From NCBI GenBank assembly GCA_947643415.1, contig CANRWA010000009.1:23510-87509 (forward strand): DNA of 64,000 nt. The letters run 5' to 3'. The position numbers and the translations under genes were made by a program. Source of the stretch: an uncultured Clostridia bacterium (GTDB lineage: Bacteria > Bacillota > Clostridia > Lachnospirales > Lachnospiraceae). Under the pieces are notes generated by a model that made no database searches, had not been told where the DNA came from, and worked only from the letters and a program-made list of their open reading frames with translations. This document shows positions 32,676 to 41,420 of this stretch, one piece after another (within the stretch, counting starts at the first letter, position 1; each line of letters starts with the position of its first letter).

Positions 32676-34006
32676 AACTCTATTTCGTGTCACTGGGATG
32701 TGATAAGAATCTGGTTGACAGTGAAAAGATGCTGGCACTTCTTGTTCAACATAATATAGAGGTCACAGATCTGGCGGAAGAGGCGGAGATCATCATTGTC
32801 AATACCTGTGGTTTTATACAGGATGCCAAAGAGGAGAGCATTGAGACAATCCTAATGATGGCAGAACTGAAAAAAAGAGGACGATGCAGGACACTGATCG
32901 TTTCTGGCTGTCTTGCCCAACGCTATACGGATGAAATACTGAAAGAGATCCCGGAAGTGGATGCTATTGTAGGTACGACAGCTTATGACCAGATCGTTAC
33001 AGCTGTTGAACAAAGCTTGTCAGGAAACAAAACGGTACTGATGAATGATAAGGATTATCTTCCGAAAAATCTGACAGAGCGTCTCCCGGCTGTTTCTGGC
33101 TATGTCTCTTATCTTAAGATCGCAGAAGGGTGCAGCAAACATTGTACATACTGTATTATTCCCAGTCTGCGGGGGAACTACCGGAGTGTTCCTATGGAAG
33201 AACTTCTTCGTGAGGCTGAGCTGCTGGCTGCCAGCGGAACAAAAGAACTTATCATTATTGCACAGGAGACGACCGTATATGGTGTGGACCTGTATGGCGG
33301 AAAGAAATTACCGGAATTATTGACAAAACTCTGCCTTATTAAAGGTATAAAATGGATCAGGCTGATGTACTGTTATCCAGAGGAGATCACAGAGGAACTT
33401 TTGCATACGATGAAAAGAGAGCCGAAGATCTGCCATTATCTGGATCTGCCGGTACAGCACTGCAATGATGATATTCTGCGCCATATGGGGCGGAAGACAA
33501 ATCGAAAAGATCTGATGGATAAGATTGCCATGATCCGTCAGATTCTTCCGGATGCAGCACTGAGAACAACGCTGATCAGTGGGTTTCCGGGGGAATTGGA
33601 ACAACAGCATGAAGAATGTGTGGATTTTGTGAAGGAGGTCCGGTTTGACCGGCTTGGGGTATTTCCCTATTCACCGGAAGAGGGAACTCCGGCGGCAGAA
33701 TATACAGATCAGGTAGATGAGGAAGTGAAACGCCAGTGGGCAGATGAGATCATGCTGGCAGAACAGGATGTGATCTTCCAGCAGAACGAGCGGATGATAG
33801 GGAAAATAATATGGGTTATGGCAGATGGCTATCTGCCAGAAGAGGGAGTATATACAGGACGGACATACCGGGATGCACCGGATATTGATGGCTGTATTTT
33901 TTTTGAATCACCATCTGAGATCATTTCAGGAGATTTTCTTCCTGTGCGTATCACAGACGCCAGAGGATATGATCTGATCGGTGAAATATGGTGTGAGGAG
34001 GAATAG
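32672..34006 (+). CDS. rimO: Ribosomal protein S12 methylthiotransferase RimO
   Basis: This radical-SAM methylthiotransferase adds a methylthio group to an Asp of ribosomal protein S12. The 444 residues carry an N-terminal UPF0004 domain with cluster cysteines in SLGCDKN, NTCGF and SGCLAQRY, the radical-SAM motif CSKHCTYC near residue 152, and a C-terminal TRAM domain from about 375. The S12-specific RimO clade is supported by GCDKNLVDSE at the N-terminus (MiaB has a different form). The start overlaps folD by 4 nt. It is followed 2 bp later by pgsA. Confidence 0.95.
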   Translation: MKLYFVSLGCDKNLVDSEKMLALLVQHNIEVTDLAEEAEIIIVNTCGFIQDAKEESIETILMMAELKKRGRCRTLIVSGCLAQRYTDEILKEIPEVDAIVGTTAYDQIVTAVEQSLSGNKTVLMNDKDYLPKNLTERLPAVSGYVSYLKIAEGCSKHCTYCIIPSLRGNYRSVPMEELLREAELLAASGTKELIIIAQETTVYGVDLYGGKKLPELLTKLCLIKGIKWIRLMYCYPEEITEELLHTMKREPKICHYLDLPVQHCNDDILRHMGRKTNRKDLMDKIAMIRQILPDAALRTTLISGFPGELEQQHEECVDFVKEVRFDRLGVFPYSPEEGTPAAEYTDQVDEEVKRQWADEIMLAEQDVIFQQNERMIGKIIWVMADGYLPEEGVYTGRTYRDAPDIDGCIFFESPSEIISGDFLPVRITDARGYDLIGEIWCEEE

Positions 34007-34008
34007 GG

Positions 34009-34554
34009 ATGAATGTACCAAATCGGCTGACAATTCTGCGTGTTGTCATGATTCCTCTGTTCGTATTGGCAATGCTGTGTCCAGATTTCCCTTATTCAGA
34101 TTATGTAGCAGGAGGGCTTTTTATCGCCGCCTGTGTGACAGATTTCTTTGATGGGTATCTGGCAAGAAAATATAATCAGATCACTACTTTTGGAAAATTT
34201 ATGGATCCTCTGGCAGACAAATTATTAGTAAGTGCTGCGTTGATCTGTTTTCTGGCAGATGCAGATTCGGCGATGCCTGTCTGGGCGGTTATTATTATCA
34301 TCAGCAGAGAGTTTATCATTAGTGGTTTCCGGCTGGTGGCGGCGGAAAAAGGTGTGACCATTGCGGCGAACTACTGGGGGAAAGTTAAGACAGCAGTACA
34401 GATGATTATGTCTATTCTCCTGATCTTTGATTTTCAGCATCCCTTTTTCCAGATCCTGGATGTTATTTTTGTATATGCAGCGGTAATATTAACAGTAATA
34501 TCATTAATTGACTATATTTATACAAACCGTGATATTATGAAGGATGTGAAATAA
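34009..34554 (+). CDS. pgsA: CDP-diacylglycerol--glycerol-3-phosphate 3-phosphatidyltransferase
   Basis: This integral membrane enzyme is the committed step to phosphatidylglycerol. The 181 residues carry the CDP-alcohol phosphotransferase motif D-x2-D-G-x2-A-R-x8-G-x3-D-x3-D in DFFDGYLARKYNQ then FGKFMDPLADK (about residues 44-72). Five to six transmembrane helices are visible. It lies 2 bp after rimO with the ribosome site inside rimO (GAGGAGG) and abuts pncC, so it is in the middle of the operon. Confidence 0.95.
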   Translation: MNVPNRLTILRVVMIPLFVLAMLCPDFPYSDYVAGGLFIAACVTDFFDGYLARKYNQITTFGKFMDPLADKLLVSAALICFLADADSAMPVWAVIIIISREFIISGFRLVAAEKGVTIAANYWGKVKTAVQMIMSILLIFDFQHPFFQILDVIFVYAAVILTVISLIDYIYTNRDIMKDVK

Positions 34555-35022
34555 ATGCAAGTAGAATCTGAACTTGTCACTAAACTGACAAACAAACACT
34601 ATACGATATCTGCAGCCGAATCTTGTACAGGAGGGCTTTTGGCAGCAGCTATCGTGAATGTCAGCGGCGCTTCTGAAGTGTTTGAATGCAGCTATGTCAC
34701 CTATGCCAATAAAGCAAAAGAAAATCTTGTGTATGTAAAGCCTGATACTCTGTCCCGGTATGGTGCTGTGAGTTCACAGACAGCAGAAGAAATGGCCCTT
34801 GGCTGTGCGAAAGCGGCAGAGGCAGATGTGGGATTGTCGATTACAGGAATCGCCGGACCAGATGGCGGCACAGCAGATAAGCCGGTGGGGCTTGTCTATA
34901 TTGGATGTGCCATACATGGGCAAGTGGTGACAGAACGCCATATTTTTTCAGGGGATAGGTTTTCTGTGCGGAAGCAAGCTGTGGAGGCAGCACTGGATCT
35001 GGCAATACACTGTTTGAAATAG
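34555..35022 (+). CDS. pncC: Nicotinamide-nucleotide amidohydrolase PncC (CinA C-terminal domain only)
   Basis: This stand-alone CinA-C protein of 155 residues deamidates NMN to nicotinate mononucleotide in pyridine nucleotide recycling. Motifs are AAESCTGGLLAAAI near residue 20, YVTYANKAKENLV, GAVSSQTAEEMALG and SITGIAGPDGGTADKPVGLV. The N-terminal CinA competence domain is absent, so a role in competence is not implied. It starts directly at the pgsA stop codon. Short forms of this kind are common. Confidence 0.92.
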   Translation: MQVESELVTKLTNKHYTISAAESCTGGLLAAAIVNVSGASEVFECSYVTYANKAKENLVYVKPDTLSRYGAVSSQTAEEMALGCAKAAEADVGLSITGIAGPDGGTADKPVGLVYIGCAIHGQVVTERHIFSGDRFSVRKQAVEAALDLAIHCLK

Positions 35023-35034
35023 AGGAGTGATTCT

Positions 35035-35535
35035 GTGAAAAAAATGAAACCAGCATTTTCTTTTTTGTTGCTGTTTGTTTTATTTGCCTTGTCTGGGTGT
35101 ACGGAAAAAAAGGAAGTAGGTAAGGATCCTGCTGTTGTGCCGGTTCCGACACAGGGAAGTAAAATTGAGACAGTTTCTATTTATTCAATTAATTCAGACA
35201 GTATGACCCTGATTCCGGTTTCTGTTAAAAAAGAAAGCCAGAAGCCATCTTCTTCTTATGTGGCAAGACTTGTTTTGGAAAATCTGAATGAAGATGATAT
35301 TGAATTGACGGATGTGATACAAAAGGATACAAAGGTTATTGTGTCTTTTAGTTCTGAGGGCAAGCCGTTGAAAGGCTGTGGGGCTAAGATGGAAACACTG
35401 ATACTGGAGGCATTTGCCAATAGTCTCTTGGATAATGTGGAGAACTGTAAGAAAGTGATATTCCGTTGTGACGGAAAGGAATATAAGAGCAGCCAGTATT
35501 CATTTGGAAAAAATGAAGTGTATGCTTCCGAATGA
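35035..35535 (+). CDS. GerMN-domain lipoprotein
   Basis: The exported lipoprotein of 166 residues has a signal peptide with lipobox LSGC (Cys near residue 22) and a single GerMN-like domain (about 45-160; YVARLVLENLNEDDIELTDV, TKVIVSFSSEGKPL, LILEAFANSLLDNVENCKKV). GerMN domains occur in spore germination and sporulation proteins (GerM) and in other lipoproteins such as LpqB. Start GTG 35035 has GAGGAG 7-8 nt upstream. It sits between pncC and the flavoprotein gene with tight spacing, so it shares the operon. A sporulation role is inference. Confidence 0.7.
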   Translation: MKKMKPAFSFLLLFVLFALSGCTEKKEVGKDPAVVPVPTQGSKIETVSIYSINSDSMTLIPVSVKKESQKPSSSYVARLVLENLNEDDIELTDVIQKDTKVIVSFSSEGKPLKGCGAKMETLILEAFANSLLDNVENCKKVIFRCDGKEYKSSQYSFGKNEVYASE

Positions 35536-35550
35536 GTGGAGTTTTGGAAA

Positions 35551-36816
35551 ATGAAAAATATAGTGGTCATTGGAGGAGGAGCAGCCGGTATGATGGCTGC
35601 TCTGCAGAGCGCAGCAGATGGGCATGCTGTCATTCTGCTTGAAAAAAATGAAAAATTAGGGAAAAAATTATTTATCACAGGAAAAGGGAGATGCAACATC
35701 ACCAATGCCTGTGATGTTTCTGATTTATTTTCTAATGTAGTAACAAACCCCAAATTTCTTTATAGTGCATTTTATGGTTTTTCAAATAATGATGTCATCA
35801 GCTTTTTTGAGAGTCTTGGACTGAAGACAAAAAAAGAACGTGGAAACAGGGTATTTCCGGCATCTGATAAATCTTCTGATGTGATAAAGGTTCTGGAAAG
35901 GGAATGTCTGCAAAGAGGTGTCCAGATACGTCTGAACACGGAGGTGAGAGATATTCTGATCGAAGAAAGAGAAATTGCAGATTCAAAAGATACGGAAAAG
36001 AAAATAAAGGGCGTCTCCCTGAAAGATGGCAGGCAGATCCTGGCAGATGCGGTGATCCTTGCTGCCGGGGGCATTTCTTATCCCTCTACCGGCTCTACCG
36101 GAGATGGTTACCGTATGGCAGAGCATGTAGGACATACCATTATTCCGGTTCGGCCGGGACTTACCGGAATGCTGGTGAAAGAAGATACTGCTTCTCGTCT
36201 GCAGGGACTTACCTTGAAAAACTGTTCTGTTTTTATTACAGGGGATAAAAAACAGAATAAACACTTATTTGAGGGCATGGGGGAACTTTTATTTACTCAT
36301 TATGGTGTCAGTGGCCCTTTAATCCTGACTGCCAGCAGCCTGGCGGGCAGCTATATGGATGACCAGGAATTAAAACTCCATATTGATCTGAAACCAGCTT
36401 TATCCGCCGAACAGTTAGATAAGCGGATTCTCAGGGATTTTGCTGCTGCTCCGAACATGGATATTAAAAATGCATTAATTCATCTGTTGCCAAAAAGCAT
36501 GATTCCTGTTATGCTGTCTTTATGTGATATACAGGAACATGAAAAAGTGAATCATATATCACGCGATCAGAGGGGACAGCTCAGGGATACCTGCAAGGAT
36601 CTTGTGCTGACTCTTGCCGGGCTGCGTCCCATTGAGGAGGCTATTATCACAAGAGGCGGCATAAAGATAAGTGAAGTGGATCCTGCTACTATGGCATCCA
36701 AAAAGGTAAAGGGACTTTATTTCGCAGGCGAAATACTGGATCTGGATGCCCTGACTGGGGGATTTAACCTGCAGATTGCGTGGTCCACCGGGTATGTGGC
36801 AGGCAATAATGTATAA
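35551..36816 (+). CDS. HI0933-family NAD(P)/FAD-dependent oxidoreductase (BaiN-like)
   Basis: The flavoprotein of 421 residues has an N-terminal FAD-binding Rossmann motif, VVIGGGAAGMMAA, then GKGRCNITN near residue 48, FPASDKSSDV, AAGGISYPSTGSTGDGY and the C-terminal GLYFAGEILDLDALTGGFNL. The family is annotated as aminoacetone oxidase or BaiN-like. BaiN was reported to act on bile-acid intermediates in a gut Clostridium, but most members are of unknown role, so no symbol is given. ATG 35551 has a GGAG upstream. A GTG 35536 would add five residues. It precedes cmk by 16 bp. Confidence 0.88.
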   Translation: MKNIVVIGGGAAGMMAALQSAADGHAVILLEKNEKLGKKLFITGKGRCNITNACDVSDLFSNVVTNPKFLYSAFYGFSNNDVISFFESLGLKTKKERGNRVFPASDKSSDVIKVLERECLQRGVQIRLNTEVRDILIEEREIADSKDTEKKIKGVSLKDGRQILADAVILAAGGISYPSTGSTGDGYRMAEHVGHTIIPVRPGLTGMLVKEDTASRLQGLTLKNCSVFITGDKKQNKHLFEGMGELLFTHYGVSGPLILTASSLAGSYMDDQELKLHIDLKPALSAEQLDKRILRDFAAAPNMDIKNALIHLLPKSMIPVMLSLCDIQEHEKVNHISRDQRGQLRDTCKDLVLTLAGLRPIEEAIITRGGIKISEVDPATMASKKVKGLYFAGEILDLDALTGGFNLQIAWSTGYVAGNNV

Positions 36817-36832
36817 TAAATGGAGGACGGTT

Positions 36833-37510
36833 ATGAATATTGCAATTGACGGGCCTGCCGGGGCAGGCAAAAGTTCCATCGCAAAACTGGTAGCAAAAGA
36901 GATGAATTTTATCTATGTAGATACAGGGGCCATGTTTCGTGCCATGGCATACTATTTTCTTAGTAATGGGATTGACCCACAGGATGAAAAGGCAGTGAAT
37001 GCTGTATGCGGGGGGATCCATATCCGAATTGAATATGAGGATGGCATCCAGCATGTCTATCTGAATGATATGGATGTGTCCACAGAAATCCGGAAAGAAG
37101 AAGTGGGGAAAAATGCATCGGTCGTGGCAAAATATCCAGTGATACGGGAGAAGCTGCTGGAACTCCAGAGAGCTATGGCAGCAGAGAAAGATGTAATCAT
37201 GGATGGAAGGGATATTGGCACTGTCGTTCTTCCTGATGCAGAGGCAAAGATCTTTCTCACAGCTAGTTCCCGTGTACGAGCAGAACGAAGGTATAAAGAA
37301 TTGAAAGAGAAGGGTGAGGAATGTGATCTTGACGAGATTGAGAAAGACATCATCGCCAGGGATGAACAGGATATGAACCGTGAAGTCGCACCATTGAAAC
37401 AGGCAGAGGATGCTGTATTTGTTGATACCTCCTATATGGCCATCCATGAGGTCGTGGCAGTGATCCGTGAAATCGCAGAATCAAAAAGAGGTGGCCGAGG
37501 TGAAGATTGA
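36833..37510 (+). CDS. cmk: Cytidylate kinase
   Basis: This kinase phosphorylates CMP and dCMP, feeding pyrimidine nucleotide pools. The 225 residues contain the P-loop IDGPAGAGKSS (6-16), VDTGAMFRAMAYY, the CMP-binding DGRDIGTVVLPDAEAKIFL near residue 130, and the lid region ASSRVRAERRYKEL. ATG 36833 has TGGAGG upstream and gives the standard length. The frame remains open upstream inside the flavoprotein gene. The last 11 nt overlap ispH, as is common in clostridial cmk-ispH pairs. Confidence 0.95.
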   Translation: MNIAIDGPAGAGKSSIAKLVAKEMNFIYVDTGAMFRAMAYYFLSNGIDPQDEKAVNAVCGGIHIRIEYEDGIQHVYLNDMDVSTEIRKEEVGKNASVVAKYPVIREKLLELQRAMAAEKDVIMDGRDIGTVVLPDAEAKIFLTASSRVRAERRYKELKEKGEECDLDEIEKDIIARDEQDMNREVAPLKQAEDAVFVDTSYMAIHEVVAVIREIAESKRGGRGED

Positions 37511-38348
37511 ACTGGCAGAGAGCGCAGGATTCTGCTTTGGGGTAAAAAGAGCAGTCGATTCCGTGTACAGGCTGGCGGAGGAGGCAGAGGGAGATGTTTA
37601 TACTCTGGGGCCGATCATTCACAATGAGCAGGTCGTACATGACCTGGCAGAGAAAGGGGTTCATGTGATCAAAACGGCGGATGAGATCGCCGATCCCGAC
37701 AGGGCAACATTGGTGATCCGTTCCCATGGGGTTTCCCGGGATGTGATTTCCAAACTGGAAGAAAAAGGCATTTCCTATAAAGATGCAACCTGCCCTTTTG
37801 TCAAGAAAATCCATGATACGGTATCTCTTTACAGCCAAAAAGGATACCAGGTCATTATCATTGGCTCAGAATCCCATCCAGAGGTACAAGGGATTCTTGG
37901 CTGGACAGATGGGAAAGGGACTGTAATCGAGACCTCGGAAGAAGCAGAGGGCTTTTCGATGACAAATTCTGCACAAAAAATATGTATCGTTGCACAAACG
38001 ACATTTAATTACAAAAAATTTCAAGATTTAGTTGAAATTATTGAAAAAAAAGGTTATGATATATATGTTGTGAATACTATATGCAACGCCACCTCTGACA
38101 GGCAGAAGGAAGCAGAAAAACTTGCTGCGCGGTCAGAAGCGATGATCGTGATCGGAGGAAAAGACAGTTCTAATTCACGGAAGCTGTATGAGATTTGTAA
38201 AAATCAGTGTGCAAACACTTTTTTTATACAGACAGTAGATGATCTGAGTTCCATTTCTCTCAGTTCGTTTACAAGCCTAGCTATTACTGCAGGGGCATCC
38301 ACCCCAAATAACATTATACAGGAGGTTCTAAGGGCATGTCAGATTTAA
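37500..38348 (+). CDS. ispH: 4-hydroxy-3-methylbut-2-enyl diphosphate reductase
   Basis: This is the last enzyme of the MEP isoprenoid pathway, an Fe-S reductase giving IPP and DMAPP. The 282 residues have the three cluster cysteines in SAGFCFGVKRAV (Cys12), KDATCPFVKKIH and VNTICNATSDRQ, plus IRSHGVSRDV. GTG 37500 with GAGGTGG upstream gives the normal N-terminus. The longer frame from 37467 is unlikely. In many Clostridia this gene is fused to the S1-domain gene. Here the two are separate frames overlapping by 13 nt. Confidence 0.95.
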   Translation: MKIELAESAGFCFGVKRAVDSVYRLAEEAEGDVYTLGPIIHNEQVVHDLAEKGVHVIKTADEIADPDRATLVIRSHGVSRDVISKLEEKGISYKDATCPFVKKIHDTVSLYSQKGYQVIIIGSESHPEVQGILGWTDGKGTVIETSEEAEGFSMTNSAQKICIVAQTTFNYKKFQDLVEIIEKKGYDIYVVNTICNATSDRQKEAEKLAARSEAMIVIGGKDSSNSRKLYEICKNQCANTFFIQTVDDLSSISLSSFTSLAITAGASTPNNIIQEVLRACQI

Positions 38349-39442
38349 GTTTTGAAGAAATGTTAGAGGATTCACTAGTAACAATCCACAATGGTGAGGT
38401 TGTAGAAGGGACAGTTATCGAAGTTAAGGACAATGAAATTATCTTAAACATTGGATATAAAGCAGATGGTATATTAACTAAGAACGAATATAGCAATAAC
38501 GCTGATATTGACTTAACAGCCGAAGTGAAAAAAGATGATAAGATGACTGTTAAAGTTCTGAAAGTAAATGACGGAGAAGGTCAGGTTCTTCTTACCTACA
38601 AGAGGCTTCAGCAGGATAAGATGAACAAAATATTTGAGGAGGCATTTGAGAACAAAGAAGTTCTGACAGGAAAAGTAGTGGCTGTTCTCAAAGGGGGACT
38701 GAGCGTTGCCTATGGCGAGGGACGTGTGTTCATCCCGGCAAGCCTTGTCTCAGATCTGTATGAAAGAGACCTTTCCAAATATCAAGATCAGGAGATTGAA
38801 TTTATCCTGACTGAGGTAAATCCTCATAAGAGAAGGATCATTGGAGACCGCAAACAACTGATCGTGGAACAGAAGAAGAAAGCACAGGAAGAACTTCTGG
38901 CACGTATCGAAGTGGGTATGATGATCGAAGGAACTGTTAAAAACCTGACTGATTTTGGTGCATTCATTGACCTGGGTGGTGCAGACGGGCTTCTCCATAT
39001 CTCTGAGATGTCCTGGGGACGTGTGGATGATCCGAAGAAGCTGTTCAAAGTTGGTGACAAAGTAACTGTAATGATCAAGGATATTCAGGATACTAAGATC
39101 GCACTTACAATGAAACTGGAAGAAAACAATCCTTGGAGAGACGCAGCAGATAAGTATGGAGTCGGCACTGTGATTACGGGAAAAGTAGCAAGAATGACCG
39201 ATTTTGGTGCATTTATTGAGCTGGAAGAGGGAATTGATGCACTTCTTCATGTGTCACAGATTTCCATTGACCATGTAGAGAAACCATCCGATGTTCTGAA
39301 GGTTGGTCAGGAGATCACAGCTAAGATCGTTGATTTCAATGAGGACACAAAGAAGATCAGCCTGAGTGTGAAAGCAATCGAAATAGAAAATAAGAAGGAA
39401 GCCGAAGCTTCTGAGTCAAAGGAAGCTATCGACGAAGAGTAA
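38336..39442 (+). CDS. Four-repeat S1 RNA-binding protein (RpsA-like)
   Basis: The 368-residue protein consists of four S1 domains at about residues 18-85, 103-170, 190-258 and 274-343. The last two are the most typical (GTVKNLTDFGAFIDLGGADG; GKVARMTDFGAFIELEEGID). This is the short Firmicutes S1 protein rather than the six-repeat ribosomal S1. Its role in translation initiation is uncertain. GGAGG lies 9 nt before the ATG, within the end of ispH. An acidic tail ends the protein. Confidence 0.9.
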   Translation: MSDLSFEEMLEDSLVTIHNGEVVEGTVIEVKDNEIILNIGYKADGILTKNEYSNNADIDLTAEVKKDDKMTVKVLKVNDGEGQVLLTYKRLQQDKMNKIFEEAFENKEVLTGKVVAVLKGGLSVAYGEGRVFIPASLVSDLYERDLSKYQDQEIEFILTEVNPHKRRIIGDRKQLIVEQKKKAQEELLARIEVGMMIEGTVKNLTDFGAFIDLGGADGLLHISEMSWGRVDDPKKLFKVGDKVTVMIKDIQDTKIALTMKLEENNPWRDAADKYGVGTVITGKVARMTDFGAFIELEEGIDALLHVSQISIDHVEKPSDVLKVGQEITAKIVDFNEDTKKISLSVKAIEIENKKEAEASESKEAIDEE

Positions 39443-39448
39443 TTGATT

Positions 39449-40231
39449 ATGGCAGATAATTATGAAACCTTTAAAAGTGAGTATTTGCGTCTTACGGATA
39501 TTGACTTGAATTCTTATAAAGAGAGCCAGATGAAACGTAGGATCAACAATTTTATGTCAAAATATGATGTACACAATTATAGCGGGTTTATTCAGTTATT
39601 GAAAAAGGATACTGAAGTATATGATAAGTTTATCACATATCTTACGATAAATGTTTCAGAATTTTACCGTAATCCTGTGCAGTGGCAGGCGATGGAAAAG
39701 GAAGTGCTCCCTGCCATGCTGGACCGTTATAAAGAAAGGCCGCTAAAGATATGGAGTGCTGCCTGTTCTACAGGTGATGAGCCATATTCTCTTGCCATGG
39801 TATTGAGTGAATTTCTTCCCATGAACAAATTTGAGATTCTGGCAACGGATCTTGATCTGGAGGTACTTGGTAAAGCGAAGAAGGGCTACTATCCGGATAA
39901 GAGCCTGAAGGGACTTCCTAAGAAATACAGGGATAAGTACATCGAGGATGACGGAAAAGGGATTGTCAAAGTATCTGACAAACTGAAGTCATGTATCAAA
40001 TTCCAGCAGCATAATTTGTTAAAGGATCCATATCCAAAAGGAATGCATATGATTGTGTGCCGCAATGTGATGATCTATTTCACGAAAGAAGCAAAAGATG
40101 AGATCTATAATAAATTTGCCGCAGCCCTCTGCCCTAGAGGAGTTCTCTTTGTAGGCAGTACAGAACAGATCATAGGTCCGGCAGATTATGGATTTAAGGG
40201 AGTTCAGTCATTTTTCTACGAAAAGATGTGA
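39449..40231 (+). CDS. cheR: Chemotaxis methyltransferase family protein CheR
   Basis: This SAM-dependent protein-glutamate methyltransferase has 260 residues. The N-terminal helical CheR domain (about 1-70) is followed by the catalytic domain with NVSEFYRNPVQW, the SAM motif SAACSTGDEPYSLAM near residue 105, LATDLD and VCRNVMIYFTKEAKD. The C-terminal GVLFVGSTEQI is typical. No other chemotaxis or flagellar genes are in the window, so it is an orphan here and may serve chemoreceptors encoded elsewhere. The ribosome site is weak and it follows the S1 gene immediately. A strong terminator closes the operon. Confidence 0.9.
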   Translation: MADNYETFKSEYLRLTDIDLNSYKESQMKRRINNFMSKYDVHNYSGFIQLLKKDTEVYDKFITYLTINVSEFYRNPVQWQAMEKEVLPAMLDRYKERPLKIWSAACSTGDEPYSLAMVLSEFLPMNKFEILATDLDLEVLGKAKKGYYPDKSLKGLPKKYRDKYIEDDGKGIVKVSDKLKSCIKFQQHNLLKDPYPKGMHMIVCRNVMIYFTKEAKDEIYNKFAAALCPRGVLFVGSTEQIIGPADYGFKGVQSFFYEKM

Positions 40232-40254
40232 TTGGATCAAAAAGCAGAGATCAT

Positions 40255-40283
40255 ACCACCCTGTTTGTGCAGGGTGGTTTTTT
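40255..40283 (+). terminator. Strong intrinsic terminator after cheR
   Basis: ACCACCCTG (40255-40263) and CAGGGTGGT (40270-40278) form a perfect 9-bp stem followed by five more Ts. Confidence 0.95.
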
Positions 40284-40320
40284 ATGGAACTGCTGCTTTT
40301 GGCCAGCTCCTGCAGACTAT

Positions 40321-40349
40321 TTGACTTTTGAGGGGTTATCTAGTATATT
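40321..40349 (+). promoter_or_regulatory. Sigma-A promoter of the plsX operon
   Basis: TTGACT (40321-40326), a 17-bp spacer and TATATT (40344-40349), about 38 bp before plsX. Confidence 0.75.
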
Positions 40350-40386
40350 ATAGAATGAATTGTATCACAAAGAGGAGGTAATGTGT

Positions 40387-41391
40387 ATGAATCATAAGGT
40401 TGTAGTTGCGCTGGACGCCATGGGGGGCGATTATGCGCCGATGGAGACGGTCAAAGGGGCAGTAGAGGCGGTTGCGGAACACCCGGAGATCAAAGTAATT
40501 CTGGTGGGGAAAGAAGACGCAATCCAGAATGAATTGAAGAAATATACCTATTCACAGGATAATATAGAAGTAAAAAATGCAGCAGAAATTATTGATATGG
40601 GTGAAGTACCGACAAAGGCAGTCCGGGAGAAAAAAGATTCCTCTCTTGTAGTGGCAATGAATCTGGTGAGGAATGATGAGGCAGATGCCGTTGTCTCCGC
40701 CGGAAGTACCGGTGCCATACTGGTAGGCGGACAACTGGTAGTAGGACGGATCAAGGGAATCAAAAGACCCGCACTGGCTCCTTTTCTCCCATCAAAGAAA
40801 GGTTTTTCTCTTCTTATCGACTGTGGGGCAAATGTGGATGCAAGGCCAGAGCATCTGGTACAATTTGCACAGATGGGGTCTGTGTATTTTGAAAATGTCA
40901 TGGGCAAGAAGAATCCCACAGTGGGTATCGTCAACATAGGAACTGAGGAAGAAAAGGGAAACCAGTTGGTTAAGGAAACGTATCCGCTCTTAAAGGAGTG
41001 CAAAGATATCAATTTTATTGGAAGTGTAGAGGCAAGGGAGATTGCCAAAGGCGGATGTGATATCCTTGTATGTGAGGCATTCGTCGGCAATGTGATATTG
41101 AAATTTTTCGAAGGTGTGGCACTTACGTTCCTCGGCTGCATCAAAGAAGGACTTCTTTCCAGCATCCGGACAAAGATTGGTGCCGTACTGGTTAAGCCAG
41201 CCCTGAAAGGACTCTTAAAGACCTTTGATGTAAGCAGCCAGGGTGGTGCGCCATTGCTGGGACTGAAAGGACTTGTGGTGAAAGCGCACGGCAATTCAAA
41301 AAGCGGCGAGATCAAGACAGCCATCGGACAGTGTATTGCTTTTAAAGAAAACAGCATCAATGATAAAATTGCACAGATGGTTCAGAAGTAA
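40387..41391 (+). CDS. plsX: Phosphate acyltransferase PlsX
   Basis: PlsX makes acyl-phosphate from acyl-ACP for the PlsY route to phosphatidic acid and acts at the inner membrane face. The 334 residues begin VVVALDAMGGDYAPMETVKG and include the family landmarks SAGSTGAILVGGQLVVGRI, DCGANVDARPEHLVQFAQMG, GIVNIGTEEEKGN and CEAFVGNVILKFFEG. ATG 40387 gives the correct 9-nt spacing from GAGGAGG. ATG 40381 would be too close. No acpP gene follows, although it often lies between plsX and rnc. Confidence 0.96.
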   Translation: MNHKVVVALDAMGGDYAPMETVKGAVEAVAEHPEIKVILVGKEDAIQNELKKYTYSQDNIEVKNAAEIIDMGEVPTKAVREKKDSSLVVAMNLVRNDEADAVVSAGSTGAILVGGQLVVGRIKGIKRPALAPFLPSKKGFSLLIDCGANVDARPEHLVQFAQMGSVYFENVMGKKNPTVGIVNIGTEEEKGNQLVKETYPLLKECKDINFIGSVEAREIAKGGCDILVCEAFVGNVILKFFEGVALTFLGCIKEGLLSSIRTKIGAVLVKPALKGLLKTFDVSSQGGAPLLGLKGLVVKAHGNSKSGEIKTAIGQCIAFKENSINDKIAQMVQK

Positions 41392-41420
41392 GATTTATAA
41401 AATACAGATGGAGGCAGGAT

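Noticed and set aside
40548..41360. 270-codon open frame antisense to plsX
   Set aside because: Shadow frame opposite a fully conserved gene.
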